Of a stretch of DNA of 64,000 nucleotides, positions 11,198-33,892 are shown piece after piece; within the stretch, counting starts at the first letter, position 1; every line of letters starts with the position of its first letter. The notes under the pieces are model-generated. The model had not been told where the DNA came from, ran no database searches, and was given only the letters and a program-made list of their open reading frames with translations. The DNA is from Ecdyonurus torrentis (Eukaryota; Arthropoda; Insecta; Ephemeroptera; Heptageniidae): assembly GCA_949318235.1 (NCBI GenBank), contig OX439131.1, positions 50,052,105 through 50,116,104 on the forward strand. Direction: 5' to 3'. A program made the position numbers and the translations under genes.

Positions 11198-11919
11198 ATT
11201 ACGATAACATGTATTCAAATTTAAATAACATACTAAAGTTCTGAAATCACACTACATGATTTTAATTCTTTAACAAATTCAATAATGTACACTGGACAAT
11301 ACAAAAATTGTAGATCACTGATAAAAAGGCAAATTACTAATGATTAACTATTTCCACTAACAATTTCATGCTGAATAACATAATTGTTTTTCAGTTAAAA
11401 ACCTATTTTATTGTCACATTCATGGAACATTAAAATTGCAGTTCAGAATAATTTTTAATTGCATTCAATAAAAATTCAATTAAATATATAAATCCTTAAT
11501 ATACTTAACGATTTGTGGTGTTTTTATTTAATATTATTTATGCTACGATAAAAGTTCCTATGTTACTTTATTTAGCTCTATATTGTAAATTTATTTTAAC
11601 ATGGCAAGCGTTATCAAGATTTTGACATTATCTAAAAATTAAACAAACTTATAACTTTGGACATTATCTAAAAATTAAAAAATCAAGCTAACTATTATTT
11701 ATTTGTATTTTTTATTTTTTTTTTGTTCATGATTTGATCAATAAAATGATGAAATACTTACATGCATTGCAAGTTATAAGAAACACCATGACGTCAAAGT
11801 GACACCAAGTGATCTAAGTAACCGCAACAACAAGGATATCAAGATCAAAAGTTGAACATGTGCATAATATAAAAATGAGGGTAGGGAAAACCTAGCACGT
11901 GCATTGTTGATAATTTGAG

Positions 11920-11960
11920 TATAAAAAGAACAAATTGAGAGAAATAATTTTCATTACACC
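11920..11960 (+). promoter_or_regulatory. Predicted core promoter of the lectin gene
   Basis: TATAAAAAG at 11920-11928 is followed 33 nt downstream by an initiator-like TCATTAC, with A at 11953. A splice donor lies a further 68 nt downstream. A CRE-like TGACGTCA occurs at about 11789, and a second (TTGACGTCACAA) lies inside the first exon. Promoter function is inferred from spacing only. Confidence 0.6.
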
Positions 11961-12020
11961 AACACTTGTCTACAAGACGAAACCACTTTTGACGTCACAA
12001 TTCTGCAAAACATAACTTTG
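11953..12020 (+). other. Predicted non-coding first exon (5' UTR) of the lectin gene
   Basis: Starts at the predicted initiator, contains no ATG, and ends at a strong donor, CTTTG followed by GTAAGTATAA at 12021. The next acceptor is TATTTTACAG at 14461-14470, two bases before the start codon. Transcript data would be needed to prove the link. Confidence 0.55.
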
Positions 12021-12220
12021 GTAAGTATAAGCACGCTTGTTTTAATTAAACTAAATAATTTACAATTTTTAATCACTATATTTTTATATTATATATTTCA
12101 AATTGAGAGGCCTAGTTAATCACTGGCACATTAAAATTAAATTTCAATAGTTTAACAAAGCATATTCTTTTAATATAATGATACTAAAACATTATATATA
12201 TAGTATATATATAAGTATAT

Positions 12221-12322
<102 letters not shown>

Positions 12323-12681
12323 GAGTATAATGATACTATAACTATAAGTATACTGAAGTTTATAGAAAATTTCTATATACTAAATAAAAAGCGTTAATAA
12401 TTATTATTATGTTATTATTATAAGAGATAAACATATTAGAAAATATATTATGTAATAACATTCTACTTTTGGCTTTAATCTTAAAACTACAAAATAAAAC
12501 AATATTAAATTTTTGTAATGTTTTCTTGTAAGCTGTATATAGTTTTATTTCCATTTTCTTCGTTTATAAATGTTTTTGACAAATTTGATACGATTTTTTT
12601 ATTGCAAAGATTATTTTGCTGAATATATACCTTATATTAAAAATTCAATAAATAAAAAAATAAGAAAATTTTTAGTGTTTT

Positions 12682-12896
12682 TAAGCATTATGCACATGAC
12701 GCGTAAATTTGACGCGCGTCAACGTGCGTCGACGCGCGTAACAAGGTTGGAACAATGAAAACAAATGGAGCCGTTCACATGGTTTTTGAAAATTACATGT
12801 GAACAACTCCATTGGTTTATATTGTTCCAACTTTGTTACACGCGTCTACGCACGTTGACGTGTGTCCAATTTACGCGTCATGTAAATAATGCTTTA
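12682..12896. repeat. 215-bp palindromic MITE with CG-rich arms
   Basis: The left arm AGCATTATGCACATGACGCG pairs with the right arm CGCGTCATGTAAATAATGCT. The arms continue through CACGTTGACG-type and CGCGCGT-type blocks and a GTTCACATG/CATGTGAAC pair around the centre. Its CpG content is conspicuous against AT-rich surroundings. Confidence 0.8.
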
Positions 12897-12899
12897 CTT

Positions 12900-14100
12900 A
12901 GTTATGTAATACGGAATTATTTAAAAATAAAATTTAGTAGGTAATCGTTATAAAAAAAAACAATATAGTTTGCATCGCTATGTTCTTACAAAGCAGATAT
13001 GTTAAGTAAGTTGACTTATAAACATGATCGTTCTTATCTCTTTTATATTAACTTCATTTAACACGAAGAAACAATTGTGTTGATTTGCAAAAGACATGTT
13101 TTGTTTTTTATATTGTTCACCGTTATAAATATTATTTAGCATTATAAAGTAACTTATTTAAAAAATTATTATTAAGCTTTATTTTATTTTGTTTTTTAAT
13201 TGATTTGTACAAATTTTGTTGATGTTTTAAACATACATAATTGTTTTATTGAAGATTTCAAGTTACATAAATTTATATTTAACTAAAAAACTTAAAATTT
13301 TTTTTTGATATTTTATATATTTCTAAATCCATCCCTGAAATTATTATTTTTGTTTGAGGGTGTGATTTTTCTTTTTTTAAAATATCATTAAATTGAGAAA
13401 ATTTGTAAATATAAGTAATTTATATGCTAAATTTTTATTTTTAAAGTAAATTTTATAATCTAAATAAAATACAACGTAAATCAAAATTATTAAATATTTT
13501 CAAGTCACGATTATGCAGATCAAGTAAGTGCTTTTTTATTTACTTATTTTATTTATTTAGTTACAAAAATTTATTTTATTATTGATAATTTTGCGTTGAT
13601 CTTTAAACACAATCAATGGTTTAAAAAAACCATAGATCGGTAACTAAATAATATATAAAGTTATTATTGTCTTTTTTAATAACTTTAAACAACCCATGAT
13701 TTAATTTTTTTTTTAAATATAAAAAAAACAACATTTTTTTCAGTGTTTTTTTTTAATTGACATTTCAAAATGAAACATTAATAATTGTTAATACAAGTGA
13801 GCTTAAAAATGAAAAAAGCAAAAATGCAACAATCGGACGAGAGATAAATTATTGTATTGCTGTTGATTTGTTCATATCAAATTATTTAACTTTTGACATG
13901 GAAGATAACAAAATTGCAAAATACACAAATTATTTTAAAAAATGTCAATACTCTTATTTCATTACTTTCTATATTTTTATGTTCAAAAATATTTTATATC
14001 ACAAATCCACCTAAACAATATTTAATTTCGAATAAACATTAAAAAGTTTTTTATGTCATTTGTATTTCATTATTAATTATAATTGCGATATATAGTGTAT
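12900..14100. other. AT-rich intron sequence
   Basis: This is intron 1 of the lectin gene model. Short open frames (for example 13757-14014) lack domains and codon structure. No RNA gene is visible. Confidence 0.5.
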
Positions 14101-14103
14101 ATA

Positions 14104-14387
<284 letters not shown>

Positions 14388-14472
14388 ATAAAAAAATCAT
14401 ATTTAAGATTTAACAATTAGTAGGCTTGTTATAAAAATCTACTTATTTATATTAATGTTGTATTTTACAGAA

Positions 14473-23226
<8,754 letters not shown>

Positions 23227-23445
23227 ACTAAACAAATCTGTCTTTTACGTTAAAATATTTGTTACGTCACAATTAAAAGTATAGAGAAAAGAGAACATGC
23301 AAAGGTGATGTAATATTGTATTTTTAATAATAATTTTCATTTTTTGCTTATATTATGTAAATAAGTGTTAAATTGGTTGCAATTTAATATTTAATATACT
23401 TTGGTAAAAAAAATAATTGTAGTTAACACCAAAATAATAACGAAA

Positions 23446-23451
23446 AATAAA
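23446..23451 (+). terminator. Candidate polyadenylation signal of the lectin gene
   Basis: AATAAA 220 bp after the stop codon, followed by a T-rich run at 23456-23475. A second AATAAA lies at 23606. Confidence 0.45.
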
Positions 23452-23479
23452 TGTATTTTTCCAACTTTTTTTTCTGCTT

Positions 23480-24355
23480 TAAGATAAAAAAATGTTTGTT
23501 CAACATACTATTTGCATGCAAGTTTTTAATTTGGTGCTTTTTTGTATTGCTGCTTTTATGTAACAAATTAACTGTAGTAACTGTAAACTTTTAAACACAA
23601 TAATCAATAAATATTTTAAAGTTTAAACATTGATTTTTTTTAACTTTAATACCTAAATAAAATGCAATTGTAAATGTAAGCAAAGTTTTGTTTTTGTTAT
23701 GTATTTATTTAAACGCGTATAGTTTAATAATATTATATTATTGCAAGGTATATAGTAGTTATGTCAAGCCACATTAAATGGATATACCTTATTATTAGTT
23801 CACTAACTATATATTACTAAAACTAAAACAAATAATAGAAAATATCGCATCTTATTTTATCTTATATTAACTTTAAGCCAAAAGGAAAATAATTTGTTAG
23901 AAAAATATTAAAATAGAAAAAACTATTATATATTTATAGTACATTGAATATAATGTATTTTAATATGTGAAGAATACTCATTGTTAAGAATTGCAATCAG
24001 CAATAAAAAAATATAACCTTAAAATTTAAATAATGCATTTATAAATAAAATATATAAAGGTACATAATAGTAAACGATAGTAAAAAGCATAAATTGGGCT
24101 TAGCAAAGGTAAGACAGTCCTATACCCTGGTTGCAAATGTTGCTAGCACAGACACATTGCAGAGATTTCAGCACCAAACTACAAGACAATACAGATTAAG
24201 TGTCTTTGTCAGTCATCTTTACTGACTTGGAGATAAACTTGCAATATTTGACATTATAAACATAAAATATAATCATGTGTTTAAAATTTATAAAGTCATT
24301 ATTTTTTTATAAAAAAATAACTATAATTATTATATCTATATTATTATATGATATG
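23480..24355. other. AT-rich intergenic DNA
   Basis: No coding sequence. A more balanced patch at 24110-24250 has no recognisable identity. Confidence 0.45.
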
Positions 24356-24357
24356 AT

Positions 24358-24474
<117 letters not shown>

Positions 24475-24689
24475 TATAAGTAAAATAGAAATATTTCAAT
24501 TCAGATTTAGTTTCTTCAAATTTAAAATGAATATAAATGAATATAAAATGAATTTAAAACTTTTTTTTTCATAAAATCAGACTTATACATATATGTAAAT
24601 ATATATTTTTTTTAAATTTAATCATATCTATTTATATATAAATTAATTTTAATGAATAAAATTAAAATAAAAAAAATTAATATTTCAAG

Positions 24690-25640
24690 GTTACAACTTA
24701 AATCAGCACTGGTTGGGAGGTTATATATGTTACTTTGATAGTGGCCATGTGTGTCGTTTCTGTAATGCTAGTGTACAAAATTTTAATAATAACCGTAAAT
24801 GTATTAGTGTTGAGAGAACCCCAAAAACGTATCACGAGGCACTTCAATAAATCGCTAACAATTAGTGTATTATGTACAACGGTATTAAGTTGAATTCTCC
24901 ATTTAATAAAATTAAAAATTTTCATATATGTCAACCCTCTTTAGTCTTTAGTGAACTGTTTAGCCCAGGATTATTTTGAGTGGATTAGTGGACCAGTTTT
25001 TTGTATTACCATAAAACACCTTATAAAAAAAAGTGGTGCACTAATGATGAAATTAATGCAACTATAACTGGATTTTTTTAATCATACTTCAATAAAAAAT
25101 AAACCAATAGCTCTTCCATACAATGCAAAACGTCTTATAGGTACTGCCTCTCAAACGAGAACTGTATTTAGATTTTTACCGTTTTATTTTAAAAGTTGTA
25201 TTAAAGATAATAATGATCCAGTATGGCTAAAAATTTTGTTACTACGACGCATATGTGAGTATATTTGTGCAACTATTATGGATGATATGAAAATTTCACA
25301 CTTAGATATCTTGATTAAAGAATACTTAACGGGGAGAAAATTACTTTTTCCAAAAATTAAATTAAAACCACAACATCATTATGCAATACACTATGCTGAA
25401 AATATAAAAAAAATCGGTCCACTTATCCGCTTATGGACTCTTCATTATGAAAGTCAACATTTTTATTTTAAAAATGTTTTAAAAAAAGTAGGTAACTATA
25501 TAAACGTTGCAAAAACATTAGCTATGAAACATCAGCTATATTTTGCTTACTTAACTAATACACTAATAATTAAAGATAAAATAGATTTTTGCATATCTAC
25601 AAACACTTCAATTATTTGCTCAAATGCACGGTCTAGATAA
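24690..25640 (+). pseudogene. Decayed tnp2-like transposon protein
   Basis: Several frames together give an ordered set of motifs: HWLGGYICYFDSGHVCRFC and ERTPKTYHEAL around 24710-24850, then KLNSPFNKIKNFHIC near 24890-24930. From about 25068 to the stop at 25640 one long frame holds GTASQTRTVFRFLPFY, DPVWLKILLLRRICEYICA, KPQHHYAIHY, IGPLIRLWTLHYES and TLAMKHQLYFAYL. This order recalls the C-terminal half of large zinc-finger or tnp2-like proteins encoded by DNA transposons of fish, cnidarians and molluscs (from memory; exact family uncertain). Stops and frame changes before 25068 and the missing N-terminus make it a pseudogene. No terminal repeats were found. Confidence 0.6.
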
Positions 25641-25689
25641 AATAATTATTACCAACGAATTTGAAAATGCTTCAATTGTCAGTAAAATG

Positions 25690-26179
25690 AAGGCAATAAT
25701 GAAAATAAAAATCGATCTTGTAATTTAATTTCAAACTCCTGTTTTGTAATTCTTAAAGTAGCCTTATCACCCTCTGATGATAAAGTTCTTCAGCCCATAC
25801 CCTTTAATCTATTCGCGAAGTTACGTACAGTTTCATCTTTTTTTTCCCAACATTGATCAAAATTATGCTGGTGAAAAAGTATAGGTGCTGTAGTAGTAAA
25901 CTGTGCTTTTAAAACGCGATAAATAGTATCCCATATAGAAGTATTTTTTATGTCCTCGTCAGTATTTTTGAATTGTAAAGCAATTTTGCTTAACTTCAAA
26001 CATGCTACATTACATTCAGTTGCATCGTCCCACCCCGCTAAAATTGCTACTGAATTGACGTGGTCTAAGAATGTTTGAACGTTGATATCATCCGATGTAT
26101 CGCCGTAAAAAATCGGAATTAACGACAATAACTTGCCTATATTTACTGTAGTAACAACAGTTGCGTTTTCTTCTGGCAT
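25690..26179 (-). pseudogene. Gag fragment of an LTR retrotransposon
   Basis: A 129-codon frame starts at 26179 and has the look of a Gypsy-type gag: an FYGD phrase, a predicted helical FLDHVN segment, a GWDD motif, a tryptophan-containing TSIWDTIYRVLKAQF segment and an ETVRNFANRL segment. The frame closes at 25790, but gag-like residues continue past the TGA to about 25690, where another stop follows. No protease, reverse transcriptase or integrase is present, so only the 5' portion survives. Upstream on the same strand is a 480-bp AT-rich leader beginning near 26660 with CACATTTTGGTTTCAG, which could be an LTR end plus primer-binding site; that is speculative. A mariner element starts just beyond it at 26674. 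Confidence 0.65.
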
Positions 26180-26660
26180 GATAAAAATTTATATTTAAAT
26201 TTTATTTTCGAAAAATAATTTAAATTCACTCCTAAACAATGAAAAAATAAATTAAAATATTCAAAATAAGTTAATTTTTAATTAAAATATTAAAAGAAAA
26301 TAAAGTTATTAAAATATTAGTGAGAAAATAAAATCTCAAAACGTTGTAATTTGCTTCGTAAAATAAAAAAATTACATTAAATTCAAAAATTCAATTACCT
26401 CTGTTTTTTTTTTCAACAAGCAAAAGTGTTAAAAAGTAAAATTAAATTGTAAACTTTAAAAATAAAACTTTGCTCCTAATAAAATGAAAATTCAAATTAA
26501 ATATAAACAACCTAACCACTCACAAGTGCACTAAATTGTAATAAATTGATAATTTTACTCCCCAACCACAAAATTAAAATGTAAAATAAATTGTAATATT
26601 TTCTCTCAATCTCAGACACTTTCCTGTAAAAAAGTTCTTAATTTTCTGAAACCAAAATGT
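26180..26660 (-). other. Possible untranslated leader of the gag-bearing element
   Basis: AT-rich and without coding content; its position upstream of gag and the TTTTGGTTTCAG phrase near its outer end suggest a retrotransposon leader. No LTR could be delimited. Confidence 0.3.
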
Positions 26661-26673
26661 GATAGGGTTAATA

Positions 26674-27570
26674 TACAGGGTGTTTATAAAAAATGGCACG
26701 ATTCTTAACGCTAAAAAATCCCATAATAAATCATTTATTCCAGACTAAGCATACATCAAAATGTAGGTTAGAAATTGACATTTAAAAAAATGTGTTTTAT
26801 TTTTGCTGCACGGTTTATTTTATGCGCTAGATGGCGCATGCGTTTTTTTTTTGAAAAAAGATGCCATTTTTCTCATGTTTACGTGCGTGTTTTTGCTGTA
26901 AACAAAAACACAAAATGTTCAGTGACCATCAAAAAGCTCAAAGTGTTCTTTAGTATGAAACTTCAAGGTCTTCTACGACAGTCAAAAGGCAGTATCGCTT
27001 ATTTTTTAATGTGGATAACCCGACTGAGCGACCCGACTTCTCCCGCAGTTTCGAGAGAGACAGTTCAAAAGTGAACGTATGGTGTTTTGTACTCCACGAT
27101 CGTGTCATCGGGCCATTTTTCTTCCACGAGCCTACTGTAAGATGGGAAACCTACCTCGACATGCTTGAGAATTATGCAGTGCCTTAGATGCTGCAATCCC
27201 AAGAAGAGTGGGGATATGAACTAACATTCCAACAGGATGGGGCACCAGCAAACTGGGCACTCGAAGTGAGACATTACCTGAACCAGGTGTTCCAGGGAGA
27301 TGGCTGGGTCGTGATGGTCCTACAGCGTGGGCTCCAAGGTCCCCAGATCTCACTCCACCTGATTATTTTTTGTGGGGGTACATGAAGGATGGGGTATTCA
27401 AGATTCCAGTGCCTACAGTCAGAGACCTGAAGCTACGTATCACAGCTGCTATTGAAGCTGTGACACCTGCCATGCTGGAGAACGTTTGGCGCGAGTTGGA
27501 AGTGTGACTGGATCGCTACCGAGGTACAAATGGTGCTCATGTGGAGAAACCTTAAGGTAATGTCTGCGCC
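26674..27570 (+). pseudogene. Mariner-family transposase remnant, copy 1
   Basis: The element begins TACAGGGTGTTTATAAA at 26674 directly after a TA, a typical mariner-type end. A transposase-like frame opens at 26915 (MFSDHQKAQSVL then a stop, STTVKRQYRLFFNVDNPTE) and resumes after an internal deletion with KVNVWCFVLHDRVIGPFFFH. FQQDGAPAN carries the second catalytic Asp. After a frame change, WGRDGPTAWAPRSP-like and then PPDYFLWGYMKD residues mark the third. The C-terminal RELEV and RGTNGAHVEKP phrases complete the DD34D-type pattern. At least two stops, a frameshift and the deletion that removes the first Asp make it inactive. The right terminal repeat was not found. Confidence 0.8.
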
Positions 27571-27579
27571 ATAATTTTA

Positions 27580-28680
27580 AATCCAATGCAATGATTGATA
27601 AAAATCTTTTAGAGGTAGATATTTGCAATATATATATGGCATTACCAATTACAGGGATCATATATTTTATACTAGATTTTAACAATTACCATTTTTATTT
27701 TATAACCCTATTTAGTACTTCGTTTTTTTTCTTTTCTTACCACACTACACGCGTATTTTTTTACACTCTTTATATATTGATTTTCATAAGCTGGTGTATA
27801 TTATAAAAACATGAATGAAGCATCAAAAGAGCTGCATTGTGTTGTAATATATAATAATAATTAATGCAAAAAGGCAAAAAAGGCAATAAAGCTTTTAACA
27901 TCCCTTATTTTTTTTTGTATACCTAACATTATTTTTCTTTGCAAAAAAAAGGTCCCCTCTTTATTTTTTTTACCTCTCAGAGTAATAAAATTTTTACTCC
28001 AAATTGATCGAATGCTCAAGGGGTGACCTTAAATATATTTTATATAGAGCAGGTATGCAGATGTCCCAGACCCGGTACGGCTGTCCACGCAAAATCAAAA
28101 TTTAATTAAGAATAACAATTAATGCAATCATATCTGCGCGCTCAACTTATTTGTAAGATGTAAGTCAACACTTTTGAGGAAGTAACCAAATTTCATAATT
28201 TTTGAGCAATTGCAAAAAAATTAAAATTTAAAAAAAAGTAACTCAAAAATGAGACAGATCCTGTCCGAGCGCTTGAGGGTTACACTAAATTTTTTTGAAA
28301 ATTAAAATTGTAATTAATTATTTTTGTATTTTTATTTTGTTACGTATAGATAAAAAAGTGAAGAATCATATTATGACTTGTATACTTAATTTGTATGTAT
28401 AGTTTAAAATAAAAACCTTTTTAATTTGCACGTATTTTTTTAATAATTATTTTACCGGCCATTTTTTTCCCCTCATATAAATAAGGTTTTTTATATTACA
28501 AAAAAAAGGCTATCGAAATTACGAGAAATTTGTATTTGCAGTTATCATATCAATCGATAATAATAAAATCGTACGCATTCGTTTTCCGCTAAGATACAAC
28601 AATATTATTTCAATTTTTACGATACTTAAGATAACGGAGGGAGGTAGAAAGAAGATACTCGTGTAAAAAAGAGTTTTTTT
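27580..28680. other. Intergenic AT-rich DNA
   Basis: Open frames such as 27591-27806 are hydrophobic by composition and have no recognisable domain. No RNA gene or transposon terminus seen. Confidence 0.4.
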
Positions 28681-28724
28681 GTCACTTATATACAAAAGGT
28701 TAAAACATCATAGAGCTAGTAATA

Positions 28725-28915
28725 GAAAAATGCGACATATGCGCATAATGGGGAGAGCGGCTCGGCGCGCGGCGTATGTTAGAGTCATGATTGAGTTGCA
28801 CTCGCTCGTCTTTGGCCGTTTTTCCAAATTCTACCTAAATGTATTTTTCCGGAGTTCTCGGCAGAATATTTTACGTTGCACAGGCGTTTTCTGAGCATTC
28901 TTTTTTGTAACCGTG
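28725..28915. other. Unexplained GC-rich patch
   Basis: Contrasts with flanking DNA: GCGGCTCGGCGCGCGGCG at 28757-28774, then CACTCGCTCGTCTTTGGCC and GGAGTTCTCGGCAG. A 71-codon frame spans it without a recognisable domain. It could be a CpG-rich regulatory segment or a transposon fragment. Confidence 0.35.
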
Positions 28916-28919
28916 TAAA

Positions 28920-29560
28920 AACATTATAAAATATTTAAGAATATAACTTTAAAAATTACATGCAAATGTAGAAATACAGATATTTGCTCTAAATTTTAAA
29001 TATATTTTAATTTTAAAATATATTATTGATACTTTTTTCATAACTTTTGTGTTTTGTTTATTTTTTGAATTTAGTTGACTTAATTTGACAATTATAGTGG
29101 TTCTTTTTCTGGAAATAAATAACGTACAAAAAATTATATTAAAAATATAGTTGTAAACATAGTTAAAGTCGGTTATCTTAATCATTAAAAAAGTTTGCAT
29201 GCATGTATTTATGAAGGGAGTGTTATGTTAGAGAGTGAACTCAAAATGAAAGTCTGGTTTCTATCAGAAACGTAAATTTAGTTGATGAAAACTACATTTT
29301 TTTTAATTATAAATCACAAGATTCACAATCGAACCAAGGCATAGCGTAATCGGTCGGTTTAAGAATATTGTCACGTATATATATAATTTTTTTTTTTAAA
29401 TTTCTATACAATATATTACAAGTTCCATAAAACAAACATACAATAATCCGATACTAGTATTGATTTTTTACACATTATTTCAAAAATATAATTTTATTCT
29501 ATTATACAATTACTTAAACAAAAAAATTATTGATTTTTTTTTCAACACACATTTTACAAA
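28920..29560. other. AT-rich intergenic DNA
   Basis: No gene, repeat or RNA feature recognised apart from oligo-T and oligo-A runs. Confidence 0.4.
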
Positions 29561-29565
29561 TATTA

Positions 29566-30036
29566 TACAGGGTGTTTTTTTTAATTTTTACTATTATAGA
29601 TGCTGATTTCACTGTGAAATTTTTTACATTTGCAACTTGTTATTTATCAAATTAAAGCACAAATTTGACATTTTGAAAATTGTTTGCAAACAAGAGTTAT
29701 GTCAAGTTGTTTTTATTTTAACGAGTTATTAGCGTAAGAGTTCATTTTTGAAGAAAAAACTCTCGATTGTGCCTGATTTCGATGTAAACAAAGGCTGGAT
29801 TGGTCGAGATGGAGCCACAGCTTGGGTATTGAGGTCACCAGACCTCCCCCCGCCTGATTTTTTTTTCTTGTGGGTAGTTAAAGACAAAGCGTTTAAGACT
29901 CCAGTGCAAGATATCCCAGAGTTGAATCGACGCCATCAGGATTACTGATGATTTCGAGTCCATCACGGCTTAGATGCTCCGCAACGCGTGTGGCTCGACC
30001 TGCAGTTTCGACTTTACAACTGCCGGGCTACAAATA
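29566..30036 (+). pseudogene. Mariner-family transposase remnant, copy 2
   Basis: Starts with a TACAGGGTGTTTTTTTT end at 29566. The only coding remnant is the C-terminal third, 29790-30030: GWIGRDGATAWVLRSPDLPP, then PPDFF, FLWVVKDKAFKTPVQDIPEL and, after frame shifts, a CRATN phrase. It includes the third catalytic Asp region but nothing upstream. It is cut at 30036 by the left end of copy 3. Confidence 0.75.
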
Positions 30037-30635
30037 CAGGGTGTCCATAAAGTCTCTGAGGGTGTTTAGACGTTAATAAAACACATAAGACTCAACGTAG
30101 AATAAACCTTTTATACATCAAATTAAAGCTTGAATTATGACAATTTTGAAAATCAAAACATAAATGCAATCAGTTGATTATTAATCTTGCTGCATCAAAA
30201 ACCGTAAAAAAAGAAAAAATTGACGTCCGATTTCCACATTTTAACACTTGCATCATCTGAAAAAACATATACAGATTCAAAATTTGTAGGTCTCACTCGA
30301 GTTTTCTGAAACATTACTTTAAGGCCTCTTTACATGCGCCCATTGGTAGCACGACACACGTCAAGACAAACCTCTAGCTCGCGTGACACGTTGCGGAGAG
30401 TCTGCGAAGGGATGGCCTCGATAGCGGCGGTGATAAGCTTCTTCAACTCACGCATGTCACGCACTTTCGTCTTGAAGACCTGGTCCTTAAATTGGCCTCA
30501 GAGATAAAAGTTAGGTGGCATGAGATCATTGTTTTAGAGATCTAATTTGTTGTATAAAAAGTCTAATTTGTCAATAATTTTTATATTAAAAATCGCTTCT
30601 GAAAAAGTAAAAATTTTAATAACCACCCTGTATAA
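30037..30635 (-). pseudogene. Mariner-family transposase remnant, copy 3
   Basis: Bounded by TACAGGGTGTCCATAAAG at 30037 and the inverse CCACCCTGTA ending near 30635. On the minus strand, about 30515-30345, it encodes the transposase C-terminus: DQVFKTKVRDMRELKKLITA, AAIEAIPSQTLRN and RELEVCL with a final CRATNG phrase. The catalytic core is missing, so it is a deletion derivative. Its left end lies directly against copy 2, consistent with insertion at TA. Confidence 0.75.
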
Positions 30636-30678
30636 CATATTTTCTTGCAACCAATAAAATTAATTTTAAATATAATAT

Positions 30679-30845
<167 letters not shown>

Positions 30846-30937
30846 ATATATAAATATTTGAAAATATTTATCTTGCACTATTACACCATCTGAAACGAAT
30901 CATATAAATGCAAATAAAGCCAATCAGTTAAAAGGAA

Positions 30938-31009
30938 GTCAGCGGCCGGAATCGAACCGACAACCTTTGGATTTGCGCTCCACTGCTCTAACCATTGAGC
31001 TACGCGGCC
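30938..31009 (-). tRNA. tRNA-like sequence (pseudo-tRNA or SINE head)
   Basis: The minus strand gives a 72-nt tRNA-like order: A box TAGCTCAATGG, D-stem GCTC/GAGC, an anticodon loop GCGCAAA (anticodon GCA, Cys-like) and a T-arm GTCGG-TTCGATT-CCGGC. The acceptor stem has at least two mismatches and the anticodon stem one. On the minus strand it is followed by about 100 bp ending in (AT)n, so it is more likely a SINE head or pseudogene than a working tRNA. Confidence 0.5.
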
Positions 31010-31273
31010 AACCAATTCAACCATGATTCTCTACTTGCATTTACACAAATTCTATGACGACAAACTGTCGCCTATTCGCTGCCCGAGAGGCACCTGTTTC
31101 TTCAAACCAGCCTCTCTTTAAACAGCTGGTCCCCTCTTACGAGGGAACCCCTCTTGCGAGGGGAAATTTACCCGTGCGTGTATATATTGATATATACATA
31201 TATCGCCATCTCGTGGAGTATCCGAACTACACTTATGTGTAGTAAGGAAAAACTATATCATTTGAAGTTTGAA

Positions 31274-32520
<1,247 letters not shown>

Positions 32521-32524
32521 TACG

Positions 32525-32762
<238 letters not shown>

Positions 32763-32764
32763 TA

Positions 32765-33335
32765 TAGTAGTTTAAACTAGAATTAAATAATTCAATAATA
32801 TACCTAATAAGACTTTGACTACAATATTTTACAGGGCAGTTTAACTTCAAACACTTTTTATGCTTCTACTCGTAAAAAGGATTTAATTAAAATTTTAATA
32901 TACTGAGTAGTGTCTAATTATTTTATTAATTACACATTTTTCAATATTGCAAAATGTAGAAGAATTTGAGTATAAAGAAATCAAAACTTAAAAAAAATAT
33001 ATAAAAATGAATCTATTTATTTAATAAAATGGAGTGTATATTATTTTTACACTTTATTTATTTGAAGAAGCTTAGTCTGAATGTAGCTACATATAACGAA
33101 GTGTGTAGCGTACATCAGTGGTAAAATTAGTGTAGATATGTGGTGTATATATTACAAATATTTGAACAATTAAAATACAAGCAATTATGACGAAAGTTTT
33201 TATCACAAAATTTTCAAATATTGCTATCATAAATAAATTTCATTAAGAAAAGCACAGAAAATATACTGTGGTCATCAGGACTATCCTAACAGCAACACTT
33301 AAATAATTAACTATGGAATATATATAATATATAGC
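32765..33335. other. AT-rich intergenic DNA
   Basis: Nothing recognisable as a gene or repeat. Confidence 0.4.
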
Positions 33336-33340
33336 TTACA

Positions 33341-33845
33341 TACGAGCTGTTATGTCCGAGTTGTGAAGACAGCTGACTCGTAACTCTGTACTCCTAATTG
33401 AGTATAGGTTCGAGCCACTGCGGGAGCCACTGCTGGTTGCGTACGTCAAGTGTGAGAGAGAGCACAACATGTTGCACGTAACTGTGTACTCCTCACCAAG
33501 TATAGGTTGGAGCCACTGCTGGGTGCGTACGTCAAGTGTGAGAGCACAACACGTTGCACGATGTATGTTTACATGTACTCTATGACGACGCACAGTATTC
33601 GGGAGGTGCATGATCAATGTAATTGCACCGACCAGCCTGCCTGTAGTTTTCCACCGTTCCATGGTTGCTCTAGGCTGTCATGGCGAATGCCAGGCTGTGT
33701 ACTTAGGACGTGTCCTGCACACTGTATGCTTTTCCATTAATTGTAAAGTCCTTAGAAGTCGATAAAACAATGTCTTGTCTGGGACTGGGATTGGTGTAGC
33801 ACAATAACACAATATGGCAACAAAAAAACAAACAAAAAAACAAGA
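33341..33845 (+). mobile_element. tRNA-Thr-derived SINE, copy B, with internal duplication
   Basis: The head at about 33341-33420 has an A box-like TGTCCGAGTTG, a Thr-type loop (CTCGTAA, anticodon CGT) and a perfect B box GGTTCGAGCC. About 100 bp spanning the 3' half of the head and its flank (TACTCC, AGTATAGGTT, GCGTACGTCAAGTGTG) occurs twice in tandem, at about 33384 and 33484. The body ends in AACACAATATGGCAAC and an A-rich tail to 33845. It matches copy C in inverse orientation over most of its length. Confidence 0.85.
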
Positions 33846-33892
33846 AATTTAACACAGCATTCTATGCTGTCAAATAAATATGTAACGTAGCA

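Noticed and set aside
30938..31009. Functional tRNA-Cys gene
   Set aside because: Acceptor and anticodon stems have mismatches and the sequence is followed by an A/T-rich SINE-like tail; listed as tRNA-like only.
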